Assembly: GCA_943788935.1 (NCBI GenBank)
Contig: CALSSE010000015.1
Span: 124,001 to 188,000, forward strand
DNA: 64,000 bases
From: an uncultured bacterium
Lineage (GTDB): Bacteria; Myxococcota_A; Bradymonadia; UBA7976; VGTA01
Direction of reading: 5' to 3'
The notes below the pieces were generated by a model, which saw nothing but the letters and a program-made list of their open reading frames with translations, searched no databases and had not been told where the DNA came from. Positions within the stretch are counted from its first letter, which is position 1, and every line of letters begins with the position of its first letter. Shown here piece by piece: positions 8,324 to 18,476 of the stretch. Made by a program: the position numbers and the translations under genes.

Positions 8324-11300
8324 CATCCAAGCGAACCCGGTGACAGTGTGTCTTAGAGTGACCGACTCTAATGGGAATATCGGCATCTCAGATCCCTACA
8401 CGATCAATTACCAAGAGCTAGGGAACACTGACCCCTTCGCCGATGCTGATCCTTCGGATGCGCCAGAAGTTGGCTACAATGTCCTTGAGGGCGACGGCGT
8501 GACCTTGGACGCTAGCAGCTCCTTTGATCCTGACCGTGAGGACTTCGATGATTATATTCGTCAGTTCGCGTGGTCGGTGAATGGTAATAATGGAGGACCG
8601 CTAACGGTCGTGGCGATAGACGAGAATGATGCAGAGGCACAGATGCTTGAGCTGAGCTCAGGGCAGCTCGCTGGTTATGGGATCGTAGAGCGAGGAGAGT
8701 ACGCGATTAGTCTCCGTGTGACCGATACTTCGGGAAATACGGGCGATGACGTCTCGACGCTTGTTGTTCACCGAGCGACACCTGATATTAATGTTGTCAT
8801 CAACCCAGTGAACGCCTCACCCAACTCCCGAGTGACCTTTGACGCTTCACGCAGTGAGCACACCCACCCCGACGTCGATGTGAATCAAGTGATTTGGTTC
8901 TTCGGTGACCTAGAGCCGGTCGGTGGTGCATGTAACAGCGATCAAGACTGCGCTGAAGGCTATTGTATTAATAACCCGGCGACCGATGAACTCACCTGCA
9001 TGGATGGCAGTCTCGGCAGTCAAGAAGGGGAGGTTGTGAACCGAACCTTCGATACGATCACTCCAGAGCAAGGAGACGCGATCTCGGTCACGGTGGTTGT
9101 GCGTGACACCAACGGTGGTCAGAGTCAGAGCGGCGGCGATGGTGACTTTAACGAGGGTGATGATGGGAATGACATCAACTTTGGAATCCGCATCGATCAA
9201 GGAAACCGACTCCCCGTCGCTAACCCTGGCGGAGGTACAGGGGTAGGTGATGACGAGGTCATCGGCGCTTACACCATCATCGATGATGGTGAGCAGACGG
9301 TCACCTTCGATGGCTCAGATTCAGCTGACCCTGATGAGGCCTTCGGTGATGAAATCACCGCCTATACATGGACGATCGGGACCTGTGTCTGTTCTACTGA
9401 TGCAGCGAATCACAATAACTGTCCTATCGATCAAAACCAGGTAGGGGACAGACTCCCTCAACTGACCCTTGGGCAGCTGTCACAGTGTCAGATCAACGGC
9501 GCAGGTAGCTATGAGATCAACCTCTCGGTGACCGATCGCTTTGGACAAGTGGCGAACTCTTCTACTAATCTCAACGTCATTGAGGGCCCTCAAGCCTTCG
9601 CTCAGGCCGATCCTAATCGTACAGGCTGTGAGCAGGTGGTAACCTTTGATGGACGAGGGAGCAGTAGCACCGGACCAGCGGAGCAAGGCTTTAATATCGT
9701 GAGCTATGAGTGGGACCTTGACGGTGATGGAGAGGCCGACTTTAATAATCCATTCTTCGAGGTACCGGTCACCGCTCAGCCAAGCGGAGATCCACCTCAG
9801 GTCATCCTCACCGCCCGCCTCACAGTGACCAACGCGATCGGTGAGGCTTTGATCGCTCTCGGCGAAGACCCTGGGCCTCATCAGAGCATTGACGATATTC
9901 AGGTGATCATTGACGTACAAAACCTTCCGCCAGTTGCGAACGCAGGTGGACCTTATCGAACCGGTGGTAATAACGGTAACTTCGCTCCAGTGAGCGTAGA
10001 TGGTCGTGGCTCGATCGACCCCAACGCGCCTTGTGATCAGATCGAGGTCTATTGGTGGGATACCGACGGTGACGAGCTTTATGGCTGCGAAGATAATGAT
10101 GGCCCGATGACGATTGATGGGCGCCAGTGTGATTATGTAGGACCTACGATTAGTTTCGCGAACAGCAGCTGGCAGCCGAACACGACCGCTTCAGTAGGTC
10201 TCAAGGTCCGCGACCAGTTCGGCGTGTGGTCACAGCCGAGTAACGCTGACATCATCGTCGACAACGTGATTCCCCCTTCTGGTGAGGTGATCAGCCCACG
10301 TGTCAGCGCTTGCGCGACCGACGCGGGTGGAGGCAACTCAACGGCTCAGCTCTTGGTACGTCACCCAGCGAACCCACCACAGCCGGTCCTCATTGAGGTC
10401 TCTGTGGCTGGTCAAGTCGCGGGGAGCGTCCGCGTCGCCAACTTCAATGGCGACAAAGAGGCGATCATAGATGTTCCACTCGACCTCGCAGGTATCCCTC
10501 AAGGGGAGCATGAAGTGGTAGCGAGCTTCACTTTAGAGAGCAACCGTAACTCTAGGACAGAGGCGACTTCCGGTGGTCGTGTGACCTTCGATTTCACGCC
10601 GCCAACGATCACCCTTGGCGCTCAGCCAGCGGAGAACGTCTGCTATCAAAACGGTCGTGTGCCGTCGGCGGAGATCGACGTAGAGGATAACTTTGATAAC
10701 GCCCCTCAGGTGAGTCAGAGCGTGATTGAGGATGGCTGTGGGCGCACCCTTCGGGTGGTGGCGAGAGATCGCTGTGGCCGAGAGTCTACCGCTGAACGTC
10801 TCTACCGAGTGGGGACGGCGGTGAGCCTCCTCATCGATGGTGTACAAGAGGGCGCATTGAACAACCAAGCGCAAGTCTCTTGGGAGGTTGATGGTCTAGA
10901 CACCTGCGCGAATAACATTGAAGCGAACTTAAGCAGAGATGGCGGGGCACCGGTCCCTTATGCGGAGAACAATCTGATCAACACCCCGGGTGATTATACC
11001 CTGCGACTCACAGTCTCGAATTGTATCGGGACACCCCGCGATCAGGTGTTGAACTTCCGCGTGAACCGTCCGCCGGTCGCTAGACCACGTCCTGATGGTC
11101 ACCCTAGCGCAGATCCGAACGCAGATAACGCGTACATTGTGGCAGAGGGCTCTCCATTGACCCTAGACGCGACAGCGTCAACCTCGCCTGAGTTTGATGA
11201 TCAAGTCGTAGGCTTTCAATGGACGATTCCGGGCCAGCAGGCGCTTCAGGGACCTTCTCCGGCTCTAGATACCAATGAAGATGGGGTGTTTAATGGGACT

Positions 11301-13175
11301 CTACAGGTCACTGACAGCCTAGGCGCGACTCATTCAGAGAGCGTCCAAGTGACGATCTCTGATATTGACCCAGTGGTGAACGCCGGCGGTCCTTATGTCG
11401 CTGACCAAGGGATCCCGGTTCGCTTTGATGGAAGCCGCAGCCGCAGCCTCAATCCGGCGGCGGATCAGATCGTGAGCTATACGTGGTCATGGGATGATGG
11501 GACACCAGATTCGATAGGGGTCGTTCAAGAGCACACCTTCACCGCTCAAGGTGCATTTAACGTAGCGTTGACCGTCTGTGACGAGGACAGCTGCTCAGAG
11601 AGCGTCGTCGGGGTAGTGATCGCCGACGTCGACCCTGAGATCGAGAGCGTGTATATCACCGACGTGATGGGAGAGGTGAACGGAGATCGACCCGATCCAG
11701 TGATCGGCTATGAGATCGTACCGGTCACCTTCGGAGTGACGGCGACCCCAGGAGCGCCAAACGACCCGATTACGCTCTATCAGTGGGATTTCGATGGGGA
11801 TAACTTGTTCGATGAGAACACCGAGGATCCAAGCGTGACGTGGCAGTTTATGGAGCCAGGACTCTATAACGTGGGTGTACTCGCCCGTGACCGTGACTCG
11901 TTCACCTTCCGCACCCAGCTCGTCGACGTTAAAGCAGTGGACTTTGAGACGACGTTCAACTACGCCAAATATCGCCTAGAAGAGGTGTTGACCGGTGGAG
12001 GACTTAACGTGATCAACCGCGCTCGCTTGGCGAACACCGGATCAGCGATCAATAATGGGATTTGGGGTCAGGTCAATGATGGTCTAGTCGTCGATCCGAT
12101 CGCTGAATACGCAGATGGCCGGATGGATAATGCCAACTCAGCGCGCGCTGAGCGGATCCACTTGCAGACTCAAGGGGTGTCCTTCTCCGCGGCTCAGAGA
12201 GTGCTCAGTGACTTCACCCAAGCGCAGGCGAATGGTGCCGACTTTGGGACAGCCATTTGGGCGATCTCTCGTCAGCTTCGCCGGGAGTTGGATTATGATC
12301 TTCAGGCGGTTCAAGCAGATACCGATGGTCGTTACAACAGTCGCTCCGCTGATCCGGTTTATAGTCGTCGGTTGGATTTGACAGAGGGCTATCTTGACGA
12401 GGTTGTGACCCTGTTTGATGATCCCGCTTTTGAGCGTGATGCGCGTAGCCTGAACCAACCAGAGGGCTTAAGCCTTGATCTTCAACGAGACGCTCGCAGC
12501 GGCCTTGATTGGTTAGGGATCGCTGTCGATCAGTGTTCAGACCCACGCTTTAATGGCTTTATTGTGGACGCTGATCAAAGTAACCCGAGCGGGTACTCAG
12601 TGGCGGCAGATGGAGTACGGGCGATCGCCTATGACGCTCTTGAAGACATGCTCACCGAGATCATTGCCTATGCTGATCGAGGCGGAGCGCAGAGCCCCTC
12701 ACCAGGGAAAGAGCGTATCATCGAAGCGGCGACTAGCCTCGCCGAGATGCTAGAGAGAGCGAACCAAGGTATGGCATATAATTGTCAGCAGGACTGCTCT
12801 TCTAACCGCAACGCCCTAGAGATCGAGATCGAGGCAATGGACCTGATCGCGGCCCTCGACGCCGCTTCAGTAAGCGGTGCCTATGTCATGCATTGGCAGA
12901 GCTGTCTCGTAGAATATCTCCGTTTCCGTATCGAAGCGAGCTTAGTCGCGGTGAAGAGCTGGTGTGGCCAGTTTAATCCGCTCTATTTGAAGGCAGCGGA
13001 GATCTTCAGTGAAGGTGAGTCGCTCTTAACGGAGCAAGATGACATCATCGGCGCGCTTAACTTCTACTCCGATGATGCCCAACGGTGCTTGATGCTTGAT
13101 GTCTACAATAAGTGTCTCGTCCGTGTAGATCCCGAGTCAGACTTCTATGACTACCCTGAGGTTTGCTTAGAGTAG
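8229..13175 (+). CDS. Giant multi-PKD protein, C-terminal part
   Basis: This 1648-residue frame is the continuation of the upstream PKD protein. Its first 25 or so residues (before PGTRLADIQ) are an out-of-frame artefact, because the real junction lies near 8301-8309. It carries a series of PKD-like beta-sandwiches with cores such as YEWDLDGDGEADF, YQWDFDGDNLFDE and (V/L)RVTDxxG, plus a Cys-rich insertion (CNSDQDCAEGYC). The last 350 or so residues are helical, lack PKD motifs and hold several Cys residues (QDCSSN, KSWCGQ, QRCLML, YNKCLV). There is no LPxTG, autotransporter barrel or other anchor, so secretion through an outer-membrane system such as the type II genes at 55-64 kb is plausible but unproven. 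Confidence 0.85.
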   Translation: MSGILDVTGTMSASKGSSSMSASSRPGTRLADIQANPVTVCLRVTDSNGNIGISDPYTINYQELGNTDPFADADPSDAPEVGYNVLEGDGVTLDASSSFDPDREDFDDYIRQFAWSVNGNNGGPLTVVAIDENDAEAQMLELSSGQLAGYGIVERGEYAISLRVTDTSGNTGDDVSTLVVHRATPDINVVINPVNASPNSRVTFDASRSEHTHPDVDVNQVIWFFGDLEPVGGACNSDQDCAEGYCINNPATDELTCMDGSLGSQEGEVVNRTFDTITPEQGDAISVTVVVRDTNGGQSQSGGDGDFNEGDDGNDINFGIRIDQGNRLPVANPGGGTGVGDDEVIGAYTIIDDGEQTVTFDGSDSADPDEAFGDEITAYTWTIGTCVCSTDAANHNNCPIDQNQVGDRLPQLTLGQLSQCQINGAGSYEINLSVTDRFGQVANSSTNLNVIEGPQAFAQADPNRTGCEQVVTFDGRGSSSTGPAEQGFNIVSYEWDLDGDGEADFNNPFFEVPVTAQPSGDPPQVILTARLTVTNAIGEALIALGEDPGPHQSIDDIQVIIDVQNLPPVANAGGPYRTGGNNGNFAPVSVDGRGSIDPNAPCDQIEVYWWDTDGDELYGCEDNDGPMTIDGRQCDYVGPTISFANSSWQPNTTASVGLKVRDQFGVWSQPSNADIIVDNVIPPSGEVISPRVSACATDAGGGNSTAQLLVRHPANPPQPVLIEVSVAGQVAGSVRVANFNGDKEAIIDVPLDLAGIPQGEHEVVASFTLESNRNSRTEATSGGRVTFDFTPPTITLGAQPAENVCYQNGRVPSAEIDVEDNFDNAPQVSQSVIEDGCGRTLRVVARDRCGRESTAERLYRVGTAVSLLIDGVQEGALNNQAQVSWEVDGLDTCANNIEANLSRDGGAPVPYAENNLINTPGDYTLRLTVSNCIGTPRDQVLNFRVNRPPVARPRPDGHPSADPNADNAYIVAEGSPLTLDATASTSPEFDDQVVGFQWTIPGQQALQGPSPALDTNEDGVFNGTLQVTDSLGATHSESVQVTISDIDPVVNAGGPYVADQGIPVRFDGSRSRSLNPAADQIVSYTWSWDDGTPDSIGVVQEHTFTAQGAFNVALTVCDEDSCSESVVGVVIADVDPEIESVYITDVMGEVNGDRPDPVIGYEIVPVTFGVTATPGAPNDPITLYQWDFDGDNLFDENTEDPSVTWQFMEPGLYNVGVLARDRDSFTFRTQLVDVKAVDFETTFNYAKYRLEEVLTGGGLNVINRARLANTGSAINNGIWGQVNDGLVVDPIAEYADGRMDNANSARAERIHLQTQGVSFSAAQRVLSDFTQAQANGADFGTAIWAISRQLRRELDYDLQAVQADTDGRYNSRSADPVYSRRLDLTEGYLDEVVTLFDDPAFERDARSLNQPEGLSLDLQRDARSGLDWLGIAVDQCSDPRFNGFIVDADQSNPSGYSVAADGVRAIAYDALEDMLTEIIAYADRGGAQSPSPGKERIIEAATSLAEMLERANQGMAYNCQQDCSSNRNALEIEIEAMDLIAALDAASVSGAYVMHWQSCLVEYLRFRIEASLVAVKSWCGQFNPLYLKAAEIFSEGESLLTEQDDIIGALNFYSDDAQRCLMLDVYNKCLVRVDPESDFYDYPEVCLE

Positions 13176-13280
13176 TGGAGGGGATCTGTCGGTGAGTGGG
13201 AGTAGAGGTATCGTTTGAATGATGATAAGTTCATCATGAACATGTCGAGCAAACTTAAGATAAGGTCAATGGGGGAATAA

Positions 13281-13925
13281 GTGTCTGATAATTTCACTAT
13301 CTTAGACCGAATGGAACGCTTTAATAGCCAGCTTTCATACCGTATATTTACCTCAACAGTGCTCATGCTGTCATTGATGTCAATCTACTTACTGCTCAAC
13401 AATAACTTAGAACATAAGATAGACCTTTTATTACCTCTTGATTTGATGATCCCTTATTGGCCTTGGACTGCATGCATCTATTTTACGCTCTATTTTATGT
13501 ACTTTACGGTGGCAGTGATCACTGAGAGTCAGCGCTATACGCAGGTTGCTCTCGATATTGTGCTCATGACTCTGATCAGCTTTGTTTGCTTTACGTTGAT
13601 TACCTCTCATTACCCTCGACCCTCACCTGAGGCGTGGGCTCACTCTCTTTGGAAGCCGATCATCGATTTGATGGTGAGTATCGATGCGCCCGGTAATACT
13701 TGTCCGAGTCTTCATGTCTCGACTTCTATCTATATCGCGCTATTTATGAGAGGGAGTCGCCGAGGAGCGATTTGGGTTATATGGGGTATACTCGTCTCTC
13801 TATCCACTCTGACCTTGAAGCAACACTTTGTATGGGATTGGATCGCTGGAGTAATCTTGGCGATCTTTGTCATGAGCCTTAACCCATTTACACGACGCCT
13901 ACTTGATCAGGCTCGCGGGCGTTAG
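13281..13925 (+). CDS. PAP2-superfamily membrane protein (AUR1/PAP2_3-like)
   Basis: This is an integral membrane protein of 214 residues with about five or six hydrophobic helices. The PAP2 phosphatase signature is present in three parts: SHYPRP (KxxxxxxRP-like), CPSLHVS (the PSGH-like motif with the catalytic His) and KQHFVWDWIAG (the SRxxxxxHxxxD-like motif). The Cys-Pro-Ser-Leu-His-Val form is typical of the PAP2_3/inositol-phosphoceramide-synthase-like branch. A lipid phosphate phosphatase or head-group phosphotransferase role is therefore likely; the substrate is unknown. The start is GTG with GGGGGA upstream. The stop lies 16 bp before the crcB start, and the two genes are probably co-transcribed. 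Confidence 0.8.
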   Translation: MSDNFTILDRMERFNSQLSYRIFTSTVLMLSLMSIYLLLNNNLEHKIDLLLPLDLMIPYWPWTACIYFTLYFMYFTVAVITESQRYTQVALDIVLMTLISFVCFTLITSHYPRPSPEAWAHSLWKPIIDLMVSIDAPGNTCPSLHVSTSIYIALFMRGSRRGAIWVIWGILVSLSTLTLKQHFVWDWIAGVILAIFVMSLNPFTRRLLDQARGR

Positions 13926-13941
13926 GAGTGATAGGCGGGTT

Positions 13942-14328
13942 ATGGCAGAGTTGATCTCGGTATTTATTGGTGGTGGTCTCGGGGCTCTCCTGAGATATAC
14001 TTTGGGCATTATCTGTCATGATAGAGTGATCTTCAGCTGGCTAAGCGGCATTCCGTTGGGCACTCTGATCGCTAACTGGCTAGGTTCGTTCACCCTAGGA
14101 GTTTTGATGGGTGCTCTCCCCGTCTCCTCTCCATTGAAAGTCGGCTTAACGACCGGCTTAATGGGTGGGTTAACCACTTTCTCTACTTTTAGCGCTGAAG
14201 GCGCTCACTTGATCTCTGAAGGTCAGGTGTTGAGAGCCGGCTTACATCTCACTCTACACGTCGCGGGAGGGGTTTTATTAGCGATGCTAGGCTTGAGTTT
14301 AAGCCTAAATTACGGTAAACAAGGGTAG
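13942..14328 (+). CDS. crcB: CrcB/Fluc fluoride ion channel
   Basis: The protein has 128 residues and four hydrophobic helices. Family motifs are all visible: GGGLGALLRY near the N-terminus, GTLIANWLGSFTLG in the second helix, and GLMGGLTTFSTFS with the conserved Phe/Thr lining of the fluoride pore. Fluc channels work as antiparallel dimers and export fluoride passively. An upstream in-frame start inside the PAP2 gene would add 13 residues, but the ATG at 13942 gives the usual family length and starts directly on the first helix. I found no fluoride-riboswitch-like element upstream; the gene follows the PAP2 gene closely. Confidence 0.92.
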   Translation: MAELISVFIGGGLGALLRYTLGIICHDRVIFSWLSGIPLGTLIANWLGSFTLGVLMGALPVSSPLKVGLTTGLMGGLTTFSTFSAEGAHLISEGQVLRAGLHLTLHVAGGVLLAMLGLSLSLNYGKQG

Positions 14329-14388
14329 TCACTCGGCGTCGCTTGTCATCGTTGAGATATATCCACCATCCACTTTAGTGAGTTTTGC

Positions 14389-16353
14389 ATGGACCTAATA
14401 CGGCCACGACATGTAAAGGTCAGCTCGCCGTGGGTCATCTTCGCAATATGCTTCTGTGTTATGTTTGGATTTATATGTGGAGCCGAGAGAGCGGTTACTT
14501 GGGCTGCAGAGCCTACTCTAAAAGGACTTTGGGCCCCGGTAGATGGTGAGGTCGGTCGACGAGGGATTTCTCATCTCAGCATCGGTGGAGAGGGGGCGCT
14601 CTATGCGATTGGCTCCGGAAATATATGGCGATACGGTTCCAATAAAAGTGTAGAGCCTCGCAATAAAAATATAGAGGCTGTGGAGGAGAAGACTTGGCAG
14701 AGTTATGGTCGCTATGCGCCGACTCTCAGTTGGGATGAATCCGTTGGGATAGATGCCTCGGGACCGTTCAGCGCGATACTTCTCTCTGAAGTAGAGCGAT
14801 TGGTCAGTGAGAGTATCGAGGCGGCTCTTGAGGGACAAGGTGATGAAGATTGGATCTCTGAAGACGCTGCGTTCTCTATCATTGAGGCTTTTGAAGCAGA
14901 GTCTTCTCCTGCGATCGACAGTCCCTATAGAGTGAACGCTGTTTTTCCTCAAGGTGAAGGAGTATGGGTTGCCACTGGCGCTGGATTATGGGCGACTCAT
15001 CACTCTAAAGTCGCGGTTCCTCTGCCCGAGAGCCCCACTCCAGCCATGAGCGTTATCCAGTTAGGAGATGAGCTCTGGGTAAGCACGGATCAAGAACTCT
15101 TTCAATCACAACAGTACCTTAAATATGCCGAGGATTCAGAATCTGGGTCAGTCAGCGATTCTCCTCTCGTTTGGCGCTCAAGGCTCTCGCTTAATAATGC
15201 ACTCATGTTTCATTATCGTGGTGAGGGCTTTGCTTTCGCTTCGGGAGAACTCGTGGGGTTGACCCCTAGAGCGGAGCAAACTCCTCCCATTATTCCCGCG
15301 GGGACCTATGCACTCACTCCTAGCTCTCAGTTTGAGTCTTCAGAGAGTTTATGGGCGATCACACCTGAGGGGGTATGGTTTACGAGATCGGCGCCGAATG
15401 AGACTTTCTCTTGGACGAGATGTATCTCTCTCGATCAGCCGGTGACACATTTAAAAGTAAATGATACTGGTGCCTTATTGGTATCTCCTGAGCGATTAGT
15501 GTTCATCTCTCCTGATTGCCAAAGAGTAAAGGTCTTTTCCCCTCCATTGAGCGAAGGGGTGATCTTTATGGATGCTGAGTGGTGGGGGAATCGACTCTAT
15601 GGAGCGACGAGTGGAGGCCTATTCGTTTGGGAAGATGAGTCTGACTTGAGTATCTCGAAGGCCGGAGTGCGCTATCTCAAGAGGGACCTCGCACTCTTTC
15701 CAAGATTTTATATTGTCTTTCAAGCTGCGTTGATAGAGCAAGGTCTCGATCCTCGTCGAGGAGGATATGGAGCTCGTCCTGTCTTAAGTGCTCTACTTCC
15801 TCAGGTCACTCTCAGATATACAACACGACCCTCTCGCGACGATCAGCGACCGACCTTCTCTACAGGGAGTCGTCAGCTCACATTGTTACAGCCAAGACCA
15901 GAGTATTCGATGTTTTTTGAGTGGCGTATCTCTCTCGATTTCCTAAGCGCGTTAGTGGATCCTGAACTTGGAAGCGCTTATTTTGAAGCGCAGAACCAAA
16001 TCGAGACCTTAATCACAGATCCTTCAGCTAGCGTAGATATGGAGTCTGAGGTTGGGCTCTTTGATGATTGGAGTGATGACACCTTCACCTCTCAAGCGCA
16101 ACGACTAGCGATGACGACTTTAGCGCTAGAGCGACGTCAAAAGCATCGAGATCGTGCTCAACTTCGGGCTAAAGTCGCACGTCTCCATCGTGAACGGATT
16201 AAGATGACTTACAAACAATGGCTCAAGGGAGAGTCATTCACTGACTCACAACGAGCGATTAATCGTTTGCGTCTAAGAGAGATCGATGCTCGCTTAGATG
16301 CCATGACTGGATACCAATTAAATATTCAAGATAGAATGAATCCCGCCTTATAG
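14389..16353 (+). CDS. Secreted beta-propeller-like protein with a C-terminal helical domain
   Basis: I do not recognise a named family. The 654-residue product has a signal peptide (residues 16-40). About residues 45-425 hold repeated short motifs such as GVWVATGAGLWAT, GDELWVSTDQEL and NRLYGATSGGLFVW, the pattern of beta-propeller blades like those in two-component-regulator propeller proteins. The last 230 residues are helical and basic and end in RLREIDARLDAMTGYQ. This tail resembles the whole mature part of the next gene's product (LPQVTLRY versus LPQLTMRV, IDARLDAMTG versus IEAELDALTG). The two genes are 41 bp apart and probably form one operon. A periplasmic or envelope role is inferred. 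Confidence 0.7.
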   Translation: MDLIRPRHVKVSSPWVIFAICFCVMFGFICGAERAVTWAAEPTLKGLWAPVDGEVGRRGISHLSIGGEGALYAIGSGNIWRYGSNKSVEPRNKNIEAVEEKTWQSYGRYAPTLSWDESVGIDASGPFSAILLSEVERLVSESIEAALEGQGDEDWISEDAAFSIIEAFEAESSPAIDSPYRVNAVFPQGEGVWVATGAGLWATHHSKVAVPLPESPTPAMSVIQLGDELWVSTDQELFQSQQYLKYAEDSESGSVSDSPLVWRSRLSLNNALMFHYRGEGFAFASGELVGLTPRAEQTPPIIPAGTYALTPSSQFESSESLWAITPEGVWFTRSAPNETFSWTRCISLDQPVTHLKVNDTGALLVSPERLVFISPDCQRVKVFSPPLSEGVIFMDAEWWGNRLYGATSGGLFVWEDESDLSISKAGVRYLKRDLALFPRFYIVFQAALIEQGLDPRRGGYGARPVLSALLPQVTLRYTTRPSRDDQRPTFSTGSRQLTLLQPRPEYSMFFEWRISLDFLSALVDPELGSAYFEAQNQIETLITDPSASVDMESEVGLFDDWSDDTFTSQAQRLAMTTLALERRQKHRDRAQLRAKVARLHRERIKMTYKQWLKGESFTDSQRAINRLRLREIDARLDAMTGYQLNIQDRMNPAL

Positions 16354-16394
16354 GGTATAATGACCTACGCTAGGCTCCAGGAAAGAGAATAAAT

Positions 16395-17012
16395 ATGAGA
16401 ATCACACCGCTCCTTTTTGCGTTATATTTGATGACTATATTCACTCACTCGGTAGCCGCTGAAGTTCCGATTAACTTCGATGCACAAGGTGAACCTACGA
16501 TACAAACTGTACATAAAGTAGCTCTCCAATATGCAGCTCTTCATCCAGAGATTTTTAAAAGTATGAGACAGCGTAGCCGAGTCCAAGCTGTTTTACCTCA
16601 GCTTACGATGAGGGTGACAAGTGATCTCGATCAAGAAGATCGTGCGTTAACTCGCTTCGATGAGACCAATTCGACGCGACCTCAAAACATCTCGGCAACC
16701 GAGACCTCAGGTAATGATCTTCAACTCTACGCTGAGGCGAGATGGAAGCTCAATGAGTCGATCTTTAACTATCAAGAGACGGCGGTGATGAGAGAGAATC
16801 GGTACAGCGCTAAAGAGCGTCAAAAACTCTTACAGACGGTGACTCAAGTCTATTTCGAGCGCAAGAGAGCGCTCATCAAGATGAGGCCCGCTAAGCCTGG
16901 TAGTGAAGCTGAGGCTTTAGCGCAGCTTAAGATCACTCAGATTGAAGCCGAGCTCGACGCGCTCACCGGTGGGTGGTTTACCAAACATCTCCCCCCAAAA
17001 AATGGAGGATAG
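16395..17012 (+). CDS. Small periplasmic helical protein, paralogue of the preceding gene's C-terminal domain
   Basis: This 205-residue protein has a signal peptide ending SVAAE. It is mostly helical with a heptad-like basic region, and it ends with ITQIEAELDALTGGWF, which recalls the end of the periplasmic helices of TolC-like proteins. It has no beta-barrel strands, so it is not a full TolC. It aligns by eye with the C-terminal domain of the preceding protein along its length. Its stop codon is followed after three bases by the start of the lamin-tail lipoprotein, so translation is probably coupled. Function unknown. Confidence 0.7.
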   Translation: MRITPLLFALYLMTIFTHSVAAEVPINFDAQGEPTIQTVHKVALQYAALHPEIFKSMRQRSRVQAVLPQLTMRVTSDLDQEDRALTRFDETNSTRPQNISATETSGNDLQLYAEARWKLNESIFNYQETAVMRENRYSAKERQKLLQTVTQVYFERKRALIKMRPAKPGSEAEALAQLKITQIEAELDALTGGWFTKHLPPKNGG

Positions 17013-17015
17013 ATC

Positions 17016-18476
17016 ATGCTCATTCATCAGTTAAGCCCCTTGATCATGAAGCGCAACCTACTACTGCTTAAGCGTTGTCTGTCAGTCGTTGGGCTCATAT
17101 ATATGCTCTTGCTCACTTCGGCTTGTGATGATGTGTGCGAGATCGGATCACCTTGTGATGCGGTCTGCGAGCCAGGAACTATACCTATTTGTGTGACCAA
17201 GAGTATTTGTAGCTGTGTAGCGAGTGGGAGTGGAGGAACAGAAGGAGGCATGTCTATAGCGGGCACAGAGGGTGGAGTGACGGGCGGAGAAGAGGGGGGG
17301 ACAACGCCTCCTCCTGTCTGTGAACCGCTCATCCAAGGAGACTTGGTGATTAATGAAGTGATGATTAACCCTAGTGAGTCAGAGCCTGATCATGAATACG
17401 TAGAGTTGGTCAACATAAGCGCTAAGGAGCTTGATTTAACCGGAGTTAACCTCACTTATAACGGGGAAGAGAAGTTTAGGTTTTATCAAGGCTGTATGGC
17501 GCCTAATAGTTCAGTTGTCACCTATAGCGGAGGGACTGGAGCAGGGGTGTTGCCATGGATATGGTCGACGATGCCAAGAGGGATAGGGGTCTATAACTAT
17601 CGATATCAATTCGTCAACTCTAGAGATTTCGATTTCAGCCTCTTTAGCGAAGCGGGTCAGTTGCTCAGCCAGTTTGTAGGAGAGAGTGGGATGATTGAAG
17701 ATGGGGAGAGCATCACTCGCTCACCAGAACTCATAGGACAGCCTATTGAGCACTCTCTCGCCTCTTCGGTTGGCGCCCTACACTCTCCAGCAGCTTGTGC
17801 CAATGGAGGATCCTTTGAACAGGGCTGTGTTGATGGCCAGCAAGGAGCAGGCGTAGAGGTGACCGGTGGGGAGATGACCGGTGGGGAGATGATGGGAGGA
17901 GATAACCTTGCTGGCGAAATAGCGGGTGGAGAGATGATGATGCCCCCGCCAGCTTGTGCTGCCCCCCTAGTAGGAGATTTGCTCATCAATGAGGTCTTAA
18001 TCGACGCTGATGACGAGAGTCGAGGTGAGTTTATTGAAGTTCTTAATCAAAGCGACCTCTCTGTGAATCTCGATCGTATTGAGTTGCTCTATCAAGCCCC
18101 TAGTGGATCGTTAGAGACCAAGATCACTTTTGAGCCGGGGTGTATGGCGCCTCATAGCGCCATGGTGATCTATAATAATACGAGAGAGCAGTCTTGGTTT
18201 TGGTCCACACCAACTGCCGACAGTCAAGCGCTTGGGAGCGGTCACTCAACCTTTGGCCTAGCCAATAGCCGTGATGCTGTTCTAGAGCTGAGGGCGGGCA
18301 GTGGCCAACGCTTGAGTCAACTCACGGTTCCTCGTAGTGACATCACCGAAGAGGTGAGCATTAATCGCTCACCGGACGCGGTGGAGTCTAGTATGATCGT
18401 ACTCCATGACTCGATCAGCGGGATCTCTAGCTCTCCAGGTAGTCGGCCGGACGGTGCTCGCTATGAAGATCGCTGA
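17016..18476 (+). CDS. Lipoprotein with two lamin-tail domains
   Basis: The 486-residue product has a signal peptide with lipobox LTSAC; the GGAGG eight bases before the ATG supports this start. A short Cys-rich head (DDVCEIGSPC...) is followed by Gly/Glu/Thr-rich linkers. Two lamin-tail domains follow, the first beginning DLVINEVMINPSESEPDHEY and the second DLLINEVLIDADDESRGEF, separated by a linker with GGEM repeats. LTD domains in bacteria occur on secreted nucleases and ComEC-like metallo-beta-lactamases and are thought to anchor or bind. The gene overlaps the next one, which encodes just such a metallo-beta-lactamase, so the two products probably act together at the cell surface. Confidence 0.85.
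   Translation: MLIHQLSPLIMKRNLLLLKRCLSVVGLIYMLLLTSACDDVCEIGSPCDAVCEPGTIPICVTKSICSCVASGSGGTEGGMSIAGTEGGVTGGEEGGTTPPPVCEPLIQGDLVINEVMINPSESEPDHEYVELVNISAKELDLTGVNLTYNGEEKFRFYQGCMAPNSSVVTYSGGTGAGVLPWIWSTMPRGIGVYNYRYQFVNSRDFDFSLFSEAGQLLSQFVGESGMIEDGESITRSPELIGQPIEHSLASSVGALHSPAACANGGSFEQGCVDGQQGAGVEVTGGEMTGGEMMGGDNLAGEIAGGEMMMPPPACAAPLVGDLLINEVLIDADDESRGEFIEVLNQSDLSVNLDRIELLYQAPSGSLETKITFEPGCMAPHSAMVIYNNTREQSWFWSTPTADSQALGSGHSTFGLANSRDAVLELRAGSGQRLSQLTVPRSDITEEVSINRSPDAVESSMIVLHDSISGISSSPGSRPDGARYEDR

Noticed and set aside
13176..13941. Fluoride riboswitch upstream of crcB
   Set aside because: No sequence resembling the conserved crcB-motif core was found; crcB follows the PAP2 gene too closely to hold one.
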